From: Clostridiales bacterium VE202-01
GTDB taxonomy: Bacteria > Bacillota_I > Bacilli_A > Erysipelotrichales > Coprobacillaceae
DNA: 40,777 bases
Assembly: GCA_000508865.1 (NCBI GenBank)
Contig: BAHP02000100.1
Span: forward strand, 1-40,777
Reading direction: 5' to 3'
Position numbers and translations under genes: made by a program. Numbering within the stretch: the stretch's first letter is position 1; each line of letters begins with the position of its first letter. The notes under the pieces are model-generated. The model worked only from the letters and a program-made list of their open reading frames with translations. It ran no database searches and was not told the DNA's origin. Positions 28,501 to 37,300 of this stretch are shown one piece after another.

Positions 28501-29685
28501 ATGGATAAAAAAACAATCAAAGATATCGAAGTCGCTGGAAAAGTGGTTTTATGCCGTGTTGACTTCAATGTACCAAGAAACAAAGAAACTGGAGAAATTA
28601 CTAATGATAATCGTGTGGTAGCAGCGTTACCTACAATCAATTATCTATTAGAACAAAATCCAAAATGTGTAGTATTATTCTCACACTTAGGAAAAGTTAA
28701 AACAGAAGAAGACAAAGCTAAAAACGATTTAGCAGTTGTTGCTCCTTGTTTAGAAAAACATTTAGGAAAACCTGTAACATTTGTTAATGCTACAAGAGGA
28801 GCAGTATTAGAAGATGCAATTAAAAATGCTGCTGATGGTGCAGTGATCTTAGTACAAAATACTCGTTATGAAGCTGGTGAATCTAAAAATGATCCTGAAC
28901 TTGGAAAATATTGGGCTTCATTAGGTGATGTTTTTGTTGAAGATGCATTTGGTTCAGTACATAGAGCACATGCTTCAACTGCTGGTATTCCTGCTCATTT
29001 ACCAAGTGCAGCTGGATTCTTAGTAGAAAAAGAAATCGCATATATTGGAAAAGCTGTAAATGATCCTGAAAGACCAATGGTTGCTATTTTAGGTGGAGCT
29101 AAAGTTTCTGATAAGATCTTAGTTATTGAAAACTTATTAAAAATTGCTGATAAAGTTATCGTTGGTGGAGGTATGTCATATACTTTTGCTGTTGCTCAAG
29201 GTAAAAAAGTTGGAAATTCTTTATTAGAAGAAGATAGAGTTGAAATTGCTAAAGAATTAATCGCTAAAGCAGGAGATAAATTAATTTTACCTGTTGATGC
29301 AGTTGTTAATAATGCTTTCTCTGAAGAAGGAGATATCAAAGTTGTTGAAGGAGATATTCCAGATGGTTATATGGGATTAGATATCGGACCTAAATCAGTT
29401 GAAAATATTAAAGCTGCTTTAGCTGGTGCTAAAACTGTAATCTGGAATGGCCCAATGGGTGTATTTGAAATGCCTGCATTTGCTAAAGGAACAATTTCTG
29501 TATGCGAAGCTTTAGCTAATTTAGATGGTGCAAATACTATTATCGGTGGTGGAGATAGTGCTGCTGCTGTAATGCAACTTGGATATGCAGATAAAGTTTC
29601 TCATATCTCAACTGGTGGAGGAGCTTCATTAGAATATATGGAAGGTAAAGTTCTTCCAGGTATCGCTGCAATTGATGATAAATAA
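28501..29685 (+). CDS. pgk: Phosphoglycerate kinase
   Basis: Glycolytic enzyme transferring phosphate from 1,3-bisphosphoglycerate to ADP. The 394-residue protein has [47 protein letters not shown] and [25 protein letters not shown] precedes the ATG. Codon use is more regular than in most neighbours, as expected for a highly expressed gene. It is 15 bp ahead of tpiA, with which it forms an operon. Confidence 0.98.
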   Translation: MDKKTIKDIEVAGKVVLCRVDFNVPRNKETGEITNDNRVVAALPTINYLLEQNPKCVVLFSHLGKVKTEEDKAKNDLAVVAPCLEKHLGKPVTFVNATRGAVLEDAIKNAADGAVILVQNTRYEAGESKNDPELGKYWASLGDVFVEDAFGSVHRAHASTAGIPAHLPSAAGFLVEKEIAYIGKAVNDPERPMVAILGGAKVSDKILVIENLLKIADKVIVGGGMSYTFAVAQGKKVGNSLLEEDRVEIAKELIAKAGDKLILPVDAVVNNAFSEEGDIKVVEGDIPDGYMGLDIGPKSVENIKAALAGAKTVIWNGPMGVFEMPAFAKGTISVCEALANLDGANTIIGGGDSAAAVMQLGYADKVSHISTGGGASLEYMEGKVLPGIAAIDDK

Positions 29686-29700
29686 TAAGGGGAGATTATA

Positions 29701-30444
29701 ATGAGAAAACCAATTATCGTAGGAAACTGGAAAATGAACAAAACAATCGCTGATACTAAAGCGTTTGTTGAAGCTGTAGATGCTAAAGTGTCTGACAGTG
29801 CTGATTGGGGAATTGCTACTCCATATTTAGCTTTACAAGCTGCTAAAGAAGGAACTAAAAACTTATTAGTTGCTGCTGAAAATTGTCATTTCAAAGATAG
29901 CGGAGCTTATACTGGTGAAGTTAGTGTTGAAATGTTAAAAGAAATTGGAGTTGAATGGGTAATTCTTGGTCACTCTGAAAGAAGACAATATTTTGGTGAA
30001 ACTGATGAAACAGTAAATGCTAAAATGTTACAAGTATTAAAAAATGATATGACACCAATTGTTTGTGTTGGTGAAACTTTAGAAGAATATGAAGCTGGAA
30101 CAACTAAAGATGTTGTAAAAACACAAACTGTTGCTGCTTTTAAAGATGTATGTCCAAAATGTGCAGCGCGTAGTGTAATTGCTTATGAACCTGTATGGGC
30201 TATTGGAACAGGAAAAACAGCTACTAATGAAATTGCTCAAGATGTTTGTGCATATATTCGTAGTGTAATTGCTGATTTATATGGTCAAGAAGTTGCAGAT
30301 CAAGTAAGAATTCAATACGGTGGTTCTGTTAAACCTGAAGGATTAAAGACTTTATTAGAACAACCTGATATAGATGGTGCTTTAGTTGGAGGAGCATCTT
30401 TACAAGTAGATTCTTATCTTGCAATGGTTGAAAATTTAGGATAA
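29701..30444 (+). CDS. tpiA: Triosephosphate isomerase
   Basis: Interconverts dihydroxyacetone phosphate and glyceraldehyde 3-phosphate. The 247-residue barrel has NWKMNK at the N terminus, ILGHSERR with the catalytic His, YEPVWAIGTGK with the catalytic Glu, and YGGSVKPE and GGASL for phosphate binding. AAGGGGAGATTATA precedes the ATG. A terminator follows 5 bp after the stop. Confidence 0.98.
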   Translation: MRKPIIVGNWKMNKTIADTKAFVEAVDAKVSDSADWGIATPYLALQAAKEGTKNLLVAAENCHFKDSGAYTGEVSVEMLKEIGVEWVILGHSERRQYFGETDETVNAKMLQVLKNDMTPIVCVGETLEEYEAGTTKDVVKTQTVAAFKDVCPKCAARSVIAYEPVWAIGTGKTATNEIAQDVCAYIRSVIADLYGQEVADQVRIQYGGSVKPEGLKTLLEQPDIDGALVGGASLQVDSYLAMVENLG

Positions 30445-30448
30445 TATT

Positions 30449-30477
30449 AAAAGGCTCCTGCTGGAGCCTTTTATTTT
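30449..30477 (+). terminator. Terminator of pgk-tpiA
   Basis: A 10-bp GC-rich stem AAAAGGCTCC with GGAGCCTTTT, loop TGCT, then TATTTT. Confidence 0.9.
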
Positions 30478-30615
30478 ATCAATTAAAGGTATATAAATAG
30501 ATAATCTATTAATAATAATAAGGGGGAATTTAATAAAGCATATTAGTAACTATTATTATTTATTTGTGATATTATATAGTTGCAAGGGAAAGATAAAATG
30601 AAAGGAGGATTGAAG

Positions 30616-30999
30616 ATGAAACTATTGAAATGTCCTATCTGTGGAAATGTTGTTGAGATGATTGATGATCATGGGGTACCACTAATGTGTTGTGGTAAAA
30701 AGATGGAAGTAATAGAAGCGGGATCAATAGATGCTGCTGTTGAAAAGCACGTACCAGTAGTGAGTGTTGATGATAGTAAGTTAAAAGTATCAGTAGGAGA
30801 TGTAAATCATCCTATGACACCAGAACATTTTATTAGTAATATTTGGGTAGAATTTGAAACTGGTAATATTTTGAGGGTCACACTAACTTCAAACGATCAG
30901 CCAGAGGCTAATTTTGATATTGCTGGTAAAAGAGGAAAAGCTACAGTTTATGAATATTGTAATCTTCATGGATTATGGAAAACAGAAATCGAATTATAG
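30616..30999 (+). CDS. Superoxide reductase (desulfoferrodoxin type)
   Basis: Reduces superoxide to peroxide without making oxygen, an oxygen defence typical of anaerobes. The 127-residue protein has an N-terminal desulforedoxin domain with C6, C9, C25 and C26 for the first iron, and the catalytic domain with E43-K-H45, H65, H71, C115 and H118 for the second, so it is a two-iron enzyme. Start is ATG 30616 behind AAAGGAGG; the in-frame ATG at 30580 lacks a ribosome site. It is a single-gene unit with its own terminator. Confidence 0.95.
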   Translation: MKLLKCPICGNVVEMIDDHGVPLMCCGKKMEVIEAGSIDAAVEKHVPVVSVDDSKLKVSVGDVNHPMTPEHFISNIWVEFETGNILRVTLTSNDQPEANFDIAGKRGKATVYEYCNLHGLWKTEIEL

Positions 31000-31027
31000 A
31001 AACCTCCGTTGTGGGGTTTTTATTTTT
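31000..31027 (+). terminator. Terminator of the superoxide reductase gene
   Basis: AAACCTC pairs with GGGGTTT (one G-T pair) around a 6-nt loop, then a T run. The interval 31028-31277 beyond it is AT-rich with no gene I can support. Confidence 0.75.
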
Positions 31028-31277
31028 GACTTAAATTGTTAGAAGAATATGAGATGAAAAGTTTATTGACCATTGGATATAAAATGGTTAAAAAATATTT
31101 AAAGTTGTATAATAAAATCAGATGATATGGAAATTATAATTATAGTTTTATTTGTTGTAGGGGTGAAACTAATTGTATATTGTATTTTGATATTGTTTTA
31201 ATTAAAAGTTTTATATGTTGAAATATAAATAATGGACTTTTTAATAATCTAATTATTTCAATTATTATTAGAATTTA

Positions 31278-31439
31278 TCAATATATCCATTTTTTGTGAT
31301 TATCGTTAATAATAGTTAAAAAGGTAAATTTATTTTTCTTTTTATAAATAACTATACCTGTAATAACTACCACTGCTACTACTATCAATACTATGTATGG
31401 TGTCATATTTGTACTATCAACTGTAAGTACAACATTCAT
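31278..31439 (-). CDS. Diverged copy of the sorting-signal microprotein
   Basis: A 53-codon frame starting MNVVLTVDSTNMTPY, followed by a hydrophobic helix and a basic YKKKNK end. It aligns over its whole first 37 residues with the microprotein at 24399 (for example LTxDSTN, TPYI, VVAV). The T-G-D motif has become T-V-D and the stop codon has been lost, adding a 14-residue tail. There is no good ribosome site. It is probably a decaying copy, though it could still be expressed. Confidence 0.5.
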   Translation of the reverse strand: MNVVLTVDSTNMTPYIVLIVVAVVVITGIVIYKKKNKFTFLTIINDNHKKWIY

Positions 31440-31453
31440 CTAAATTATTTTTT

Positions 31454-31481
31454 TGCACTATTTTAGTGATAAAATAGTGCA
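31454..31481. repeat. Perfect 12-bp inverted repeat
   Basis: TGCACTATTTTA and TAAAATAGTGCA flank the loop GTGA, 15 bp upstream of the diverged microprotein copy on the minus strand. No T run follows on either strand, so it is not a standard terminator. It may be an operator or a leftover element end. Confidence 0.5.
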
Positions 31482-31551
31482 TATAATAGATTTATATCTA
31501 AAATTATTTTAAGAATACTTTCATTAAATTCTGTTTTTATAGAAAAATAAG

Positions 31552-31825
31552 GCTATGAACCTCAAAAATTATTTAATAACGATTTATCAATATACTATAC
31601 ACTAAAGACAAATAATGAGGGCTATATTAAATACACAGTATCAGATAATTTAGATTTAAAAAAATTAATATATTACAAGTTGGGAATTATAAAACAGCTA
31701 AAGTCAATAATCATGATCTCTACTATCAGGCGACATATACAAGTGGAAAAATATGTGACGCATTAAATGAAGAATTCATGCTGGGAATTAAACAGAGAAT
31801 ATTACCAGCTAAAAAGCCTCAATAA
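31552..31825 (+). pseudogene. Unrecognised gene relic, C-terminal part
   Basis: One frame reads GYEPQKLFNNDLSIYYTLKT and on to NLDLKKL; after a one-base shift near 31670 a second frame continues LQVGNYKTAKVNNHDLYYQ to a stop at 31825. The composition is that of a real beta-rich, possibly surface protein, but there is no start and no domain I recognise. A terminator follows, which supports a former gene end. Confidence 0.4.
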
Positions 31826-31858
31826 AAAATTTTAAAATAAGGAATCACATGCAACATT

Positions 31859-31906
31859 AAAAAAGACAAAAAGCATTTAATATATCAATGTTTTTTGTCT
31901 TTTTTT
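31859..31906. terminator. Bidirectional terminator
   Basis: A long stem of A-rich and T-rich arms (AAAAAGACAAAAA with TTTTTTGTCTTTTTT) around a 19-nt loop, lying between two convergent gene relics. Confidence 0.65.
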
Positions 31907-32026
31907 ATCATAAACTGTCAAATTCGAGATTTTACATTAAAATAAAACATAAAACAGTGATATTATATGGATTTTGGCTATTTTGTTGTGAATTATTTAG
32001 TATTTTAGAAATCCTTTAATTTTTCT

Positions 32027-32396
32027 TTATTTGGCATTAGCGCTTTCTTTGTTTATTTCGTCTATTTCTTTATCAAACGAGACGCTTTTGATATATACAG
32101 TTGAATTGTATAATGTTACTTTCTTCATCAATAAGGTTACTGTTGTCAAATGAAGTTTCAAAATAATAGCTGGTACAGCCATAATAAGTAAATGAAGTAT
32201 AAGTATCTCTTGGATATTTGTCTTTGGTATGTTGTAATGACTGTTTTTGAATTTCATCATTAGTTTGAGTGGTTATGGTTTTAGTAACATTAGAGAAGTG
32301 AGCAATAGAATCGTCATATTCCAGTGAAAGATCATCAAGATGAATGTTGTATTGTTTAACTTTGCTGTCCTGGTGATAATTCTTATCGATGAAAAG
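32027..32396 (-). pseudogene. Unrecognised gene relic on the minus strand
   Basis: About 107 codons read FIDKNYHQDSKVKQYNIHL, LSLEYDDSIAHFSN and YTSFTYYGCTSYYF, to a stop at 32073. A one-base shift near 32085 gives a better end, SVSFDKEIDEINKESANAK, to 32027. Upstream, in the same frame, ESISTNGYT is followed by TGA at 32397-32399 where TGG would continue the frame, so a nonsense change is likely. There is no start codon and no known domain. Confidence 0.4.
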
Positions 32397-32399
32397 TCA

Positions 32400-32919
32400 A
32401 GTATATCCGTTGGTAGAAATAGATTCTTTAAGAAATATATAGATGTATTATGATACCCAATAATCCATAATAGAAGAAATTATTGGTGTGATAAAAGTTT
32501 GTCGTATCAATAGGATTGAGAATTTATTTTGGTGGAAAAACTCAGTAAATGTAAGTGATTACTATTTACTTTTGGCAAAATTGCGAATATAATTTAAACA
32601 GAAATAGAAGTTATTAAATAGTGTGTAACTGGTAATGCGGGCATTAACTATATTTATTTCATAGAAGTAATTGAGCTTTTATAAATGAGTATTGTTAATG
32701 CCTTTTTTAGTAGAGATGCACGCTTTCTATTAAATACTAACTAATGGATATTTACAACCTTCATAACAGGAAGGAGAAGAAGTATAAAAATAAAATTTGT
32801 TATTGATCGAAGAAAACAGAGAGATTGTAGATCTTACTTATGATAAAAATAAATTGCATAGTAATGTTCTAAATTGATTTTGATTAATAGTAAATTGGAA
32901 TTTTAATCATATGTATGTG
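32400..32919. other. Gene-free AT-rich interval
   Basis: I find no supportable gene. A 26-codon stop-bounded frame at about 32797-32877 (containing LIEENREIVDLTYDKNK) has protein-like composition but no start or family. The interval looks like decayed coding DNA between relics. Confidence 0.4.
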
Positions 32920-32942
32920 TCCAGCCAAAAAATACGGCTGGA
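32920..32942 (+). other. Hairpin ahead of the collapsed GH3 gene
   Basis: TCCAGCC pairs with GGCTGGA around a 9-nt A-rich loop, ending 4 bp before the GGAGGG ribosome site. Being locally GC-rich in AT-rich DNA, it is a likely 5' mRNA structure. Confidence 0.4.
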
Positions 32943-32955
32943 AATGGAGGGAAAT

Positions 32956-33271
32956 GTGAAAAAATATATAAATATGTATTTGCTACATCTATATCATCTG
33001 CTATGGCAATAATGAATGTATATCCAGCACTTGCAAAAATAACTGCAACAGATAGTATTGTTTCTGCTCGCAAAGAAAAATACAGAGCTATCAATGAATC
33101 TTGCAGCTCAAGGAATGGTTTTATTACAAAATAACAACAGATAAAGTAGTAAGTAAAGGAGATGCAGCTGTAAGCATAAAAACTGGAGACAGCAACTTAA
33201 TTGGAATGTTTGAAATAGTTGCGTTATTAAGTTTAGCAAAAGCAACATTATTGAGAAAAAAAGAAAATTAA
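32956..33271 (+). pseudogene. Collapsed GH3 paralogue: only the two ends of the gene remain
   Basis: Behind GGAGGG the DNA encodes a signal peptide like that of the GH3 gene at 34323 (YVFATSISSAMAIMNVYPAL), then ARKEKYRA and, after a shift, LAAQGMVLLQNN, which matches EVASEGMVLLKND of that gene. At about 33135 it jumps straight to DKVVSKGDAAVSIKTGDSN, a hydrophobic helix and LLRKKEN, matching the last 43 residues of the intact gene at high DNA identity. About 1,190 residues between are missing. The downstream terminator is also shared. This is an internal deletion in a former tandem duplicate. Confidence 0.75.
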
Positions 33272-33337
33272 AAACTATATTTACTGATAAAAACAAAATA
33301 GAGATGTTCTTCTTAAAAATTTAAACATATGCCCGAC

Positions 33338-33377
33338 AAACTCATAGGTGATGAAAGGAGCATTTCTATGAGTTTTT
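33338..33377 (+). terminator. Terminator of the collapsed GH3 gene
   Basis: AAACTCATAG pairs with CTATGAGTTT, then T. The same stem sequence is found after the intact GH3 gene (38234-38271). Confidence 0.8.
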
Positions 33378-33407
33378 GTATGTAAAAGAAATAAAAAGAG
33401 GTAAGAA

Positions 33408-34239
33408 ATGTATAAATATGAAAAGATTAAATATAATTGTTCTTTACCAATTATATTGCATGATTTTTTTAATGAGAATTCAGAAGGGAAATTAATTGAA
33501 AAACATTGGCATAATAGTCTTGAAATTTTAATTCCTTTATATGGGAAATTTGAATTATGGATAAATGGGATTAGTAAAATCGTAAGTGCAGGTAATGTAT
33601 ATATTGTTAATTCAAAAGATATTCATGCAATCAATGCTGTGAAAAATGAAAAAATATATAAAGGTTATGCTTTGCTAATTGATTATGATTATTTAAAAAT
33701 GTGTTGCTCAGAAATCGATATAAAATTTTTCAACAGCCAGATGAAAAATTAATAGTAGATTAATGCGCACATTAATTGAAATAATTCGATTTTATGATAA
33801 CAAGGGTGCGTATAATGATATTAGAATAAGAAGTTATTGTCAAATGCTCGTATATATATTATTGGAAAATTTAGCTGTTGATAAAAAAGGGTGTTTTAAA
33901 CTTAAAGATAGCAAATGTAAAGACAGAATTGTAAAAATTATTAAATACATCGAGAATAATTATCAGAATGATTTATCGTTAAGTATTATTGCTAATCAAT
34001 TTGATATCTCAGAAGGTTATTTGGCAAAAATTTTTAAAGATAATTTAAATTTAACAGTTAAAGAATATTTAAATCAAATTAGACTACAACATGCAAAAGA
34101 GGATTTAGTAGAAACCGATTATCCATTAATAGATATTGTGTATAAAAATGGTTTTCCAAATATAAAATCATTTAATAAAATTTTTAAAGAATTAAATAAT
34201 ATGTCACCTAAAATATATCGAAATATGATGAGGAAATGA
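33408..34239 (+). pseudogene. AraC family regulator with cupin domain, two one-base frameshifts
   Basis: The N-terminal cupin region (KHWHNSLEILIPLYGKFELWI, then AGNVYIVNSKDIHAI) and the C-terminal double helix-turn-helix (LSIIANQFDISEGYLAKIFKD and IDIVYKNGFPNIKSFNKIFKE) show an AraC-type sugar-responsive activator of about 277 residues. The frame slips near 33732 (probably one A missing; it continues QPDEKLIVD) and near 33761 (one T missing; it continues LMRTLIEIIRFYD). No other stops occur. AAGAGGTAAG precedes the ATG. Its stop lies inside a tandem repeat that is probably its own operator in front of the GH3 gene. Confidence 0.82.
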
Positions 34240-34268
34240 CCTTTTTTTGATGAGGAAATGCCATTCTT
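34227..34268 (+). promoter_or_regulatory. Tandem direct-repeat operator upstream of the GH3 gene
   Basis: GATGAGGAAATG occurs twice, at 34227 and 34249 (22-bp period), separated by a CCTTTTTTT stretch. The second copy runs into the weak -35 region; the -10 TATAAT is at 34286-34291. Two direct half-sites about two helical turns apart next to a poor -35 box is the usual layout of AraC-type activation sites. The same arrangement precedes the esterase gene. Confidence 0.65.
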
Positions 34269-34322
34269 ACAAAAACTATTTTATGTATAATGAGTATACA
34301 TGTAATAGAAAGGGGAAGAGAT

Positions 34323-37300
34323 ATGAAAAAATGGAAACAAATTACATCCGCTAGTTTATTAAGTGCGATGATGGCGTTAGGAAATGTAACTTCGACTATG
34401 GCGGCAACAACTGATAACTCAATCAGCCAACGTGAAAAAGAAAATGCTGCTTTAGCAAGAGAAGTTGCATCAGAAGGAATGGTATTATTAAAAAATGATG
34501 AAAACGCATTACCAATCAAAGGAAAAAATGTAGCACTTTTTGGTAATAGTGCTGTTCGTACTATCCGTGGTGGTACAGGATCTGGAGATCCCTTTAATGG
34601 TGGACTTAGTGGTGGCGGAGATGTCATGGTAGATTTGAGTGAAAGATATAATATTAATATTTACAAAGCTTTTGTAGATAAAGGATATAATGTTACATCT
34701 GGTGCATTTTTAGAAGAATTTGCTAACGGATATGATGATGCTAAACTTGCTTTTGGTTCAAATCCAATGAGTACATTTGCTTATCCAGAAATGGAATTAA
34801 CTCAAAGTATTATTGACCAGGCTAAAGAGGGAACTGATACAGCAATTTATGTAATTGGAAGAAATGCTGGTGAAGGAGCAGATAGAAGTTCAACAACTAA
34901 AAAGACAAGAGCTACAATTAATGGAGAAGAAGTTGAGTTTGAAGTTGGTGATTACGAATTAACTGAAACAGAAAAGGCTAACTTGGCTCTTGTAGGTAAA
35001 AACTTTGATAAAGTAACAGTAGTATTAAATGCTGGTGGTGTCATTGACACTAAATTTATGGACGAAATTGAGGGGCTGGATGCATTGATTAATATGTCTC
35101 AAGCTGGACAAGAAGCAGGAACAGCAGCATTTGATGTTTTAACAGGTATAGTTACACCTTCAGGTAAATTAACATCTACATGGGCTCAAAATTATAGTGA
35201 TTATCCTGCAAGTGAAACATTTGGTGGAAATGATAGTGAAGAAAATCTTGAATTATATGATGAAGGGATTTATGCAGGATATCGTTATTTCGACACATTT
35301 AACATTACACCAGCGTATGAATTTGGATATGGAATGTCATATACAGATTTTAATATCGAAGTTGATGGTGTTGAAGCAAACGAAGATAAAGTTACTGTAG
35401 AAGCAACGGTTACAAATGTGGGTGATACATATTCAGGAAAAGAAGTAGTTGAAGTATATTATTCAGCACCAGATAGTGATGATGCAGAAAAAGCATATCA
35501 AGAGTTAGCTGGATTTGCTAAAACAGATGTTCTTGGTCCTGGTGAATCACAAACCTTGACAATTACTTATGAAACAGAAGACATGGCATACTATAACACA
35601 GATCAGGCGGCATATGTATTGGATGCTGGTGATTATGTAATTCGGGTTGGTAATTCTTCAAGAAATACTAAAGTAGCAGGAGTAATTAATTTGGATAAAG
35701 CTGCTAAAACAGAACAATTAAGTAATCAATTAGGAGATCCTTATCAATATGGATTAAGTGAGATATCTAAAGGGAATACTACTCCATATAATTATGCTGA
35801 TGAAGCGGAAGAAATTGCAAATGTTAAAAAAATATTAATTAATGCAGATAATATTGAATGTGTGGAAAATATTTCTGAATATAATGATGAAACTGTATAT
35901 ACATATACTAGTGATTCAAAATATACAGCAACTCAACCTTATGAAAAAGTTGTACAAGTTGGTGATAAATCTGATGCAACATTACTAGATGTATATAATG
36001 GTGATGTTACAATAGAAGAATTTGTAGCAAAAATGAGTCTTGAAGAATTAGCAACTTTAAACTGTGGATCTGGTTGGGGTGTTGCTAATGAAAATACACC
36101 TGTTGTTGGTTCTAGTTCAGATACGATTCCTGGGGCTGCAGGAGAAACAACGGTTAAATATTTTGATACACATGGCATTCCATCGATAGTTGTAGCAGAT
36201 GGACCAGGTGGTATTAGAGTTAAACAAGAATATGAAGCAACAGACGTAACTACTGGTGAAATAGAAACTTATTATCAGTATTGTACAGCATGGCCAGTAT
36301 CAGTATTACGTGGTCAAACATGGAATACTGAATTACTTGAAGAAGTCGGACGTGCTTTTGCAAAAGAATTAAAAGAAATGGGTATTACTGTAGTTCTTGG
36401 ACCAAGTTTAAATATTCATAGAGATCCACTTTGTGGACGTAACTTTGAATACTATTCTGAAGATCCATTAGTTTCTGGTATGATGGCAGGTGCTGAAACA
36501 AGAGGGGTACAAGAAACACCTGGTATCGGAGCATGTTTAAAACATTTTGCATTAAATAATCAGGAAGCAAGTCGTAATAGTTCAAATTCAGTAGCAAGTG
36601 AACGTACTATGCGAGAAATTTATTTAAAAGGTTTTGAAATTGCAGTTAAGACATCTCGTCCAATGACAATAATGACATCATACAATTTAATTAATGGTGT
36701 ACCAGCTGCAGATAATTATGATTTATGTACTAATGTTCTTCGTGGAGAATGGGATTTTGAAGGTATGGTAATGACAGATTGGAATGGTGGATTATCAACT
36801 CCAAGAATTTCAATGCATGCAGGTAATGATATGATTATGCCTGGTGGACCTTCAAGAGTACAAAATATTGTTGGTGGTGCAATTACAATAGTTCCAGAGT
36901 TTGATGAAAATGGACAAATCAGTTTAAAAGAAAATTTAAATATGATGTTTGCATATCAAGAAGCAGCCTGGGGAGAATTTATTGTTGATGGTGCTGGTCA
37001 AGATACAGTTGTTGCACAATTAGGTGATGATTATGTAGCAGCTGTTGATGATAATGGTAATGTTCTTGTTAATGGTGAAGTGATTTATAGTAGATATGTA
37101 TCTAATATTTGGGGTGGGACTGGATATTTTACTGATCCAGTTACTACAGCAATTGCATCTGTAAGTGATGATGGTAAACAAATTATTTATCGTGGTACTT
37201 ATTTAGATGACAATACAATTTGTTTAGGTGATGTTCAAAAATCAGCAATTAACAATTTAAAAGTTATCATAAACTCAATTGCCATGGAAGCTTTTTATGG

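Noticed and set aside
31127-31201. A 24-codon hydrophobic frame (MEIIIIVLFVVGVKLIVY...) that could be a small toxin or membrane peptide.
   Set aside because: No ribosome site, no antisense RNA promoter that I can see, and such frames are common in AT-rich DNA.
32797-32877. A short stop-bounded frame containing LIEENREIVDLTYDKNK, with protein-like composition.
   Set aside because: No start, no family, and too short to call as a gene or named relic.
33348-33365. GATGAAAGGAGCATT in the terminator loop of the collapsed GH3 gene, which resembles a half-site of the AraC operator.
   Set aside because: Only one copy, no second unit 21-22 bp away, and it is explained by the terminator loop.
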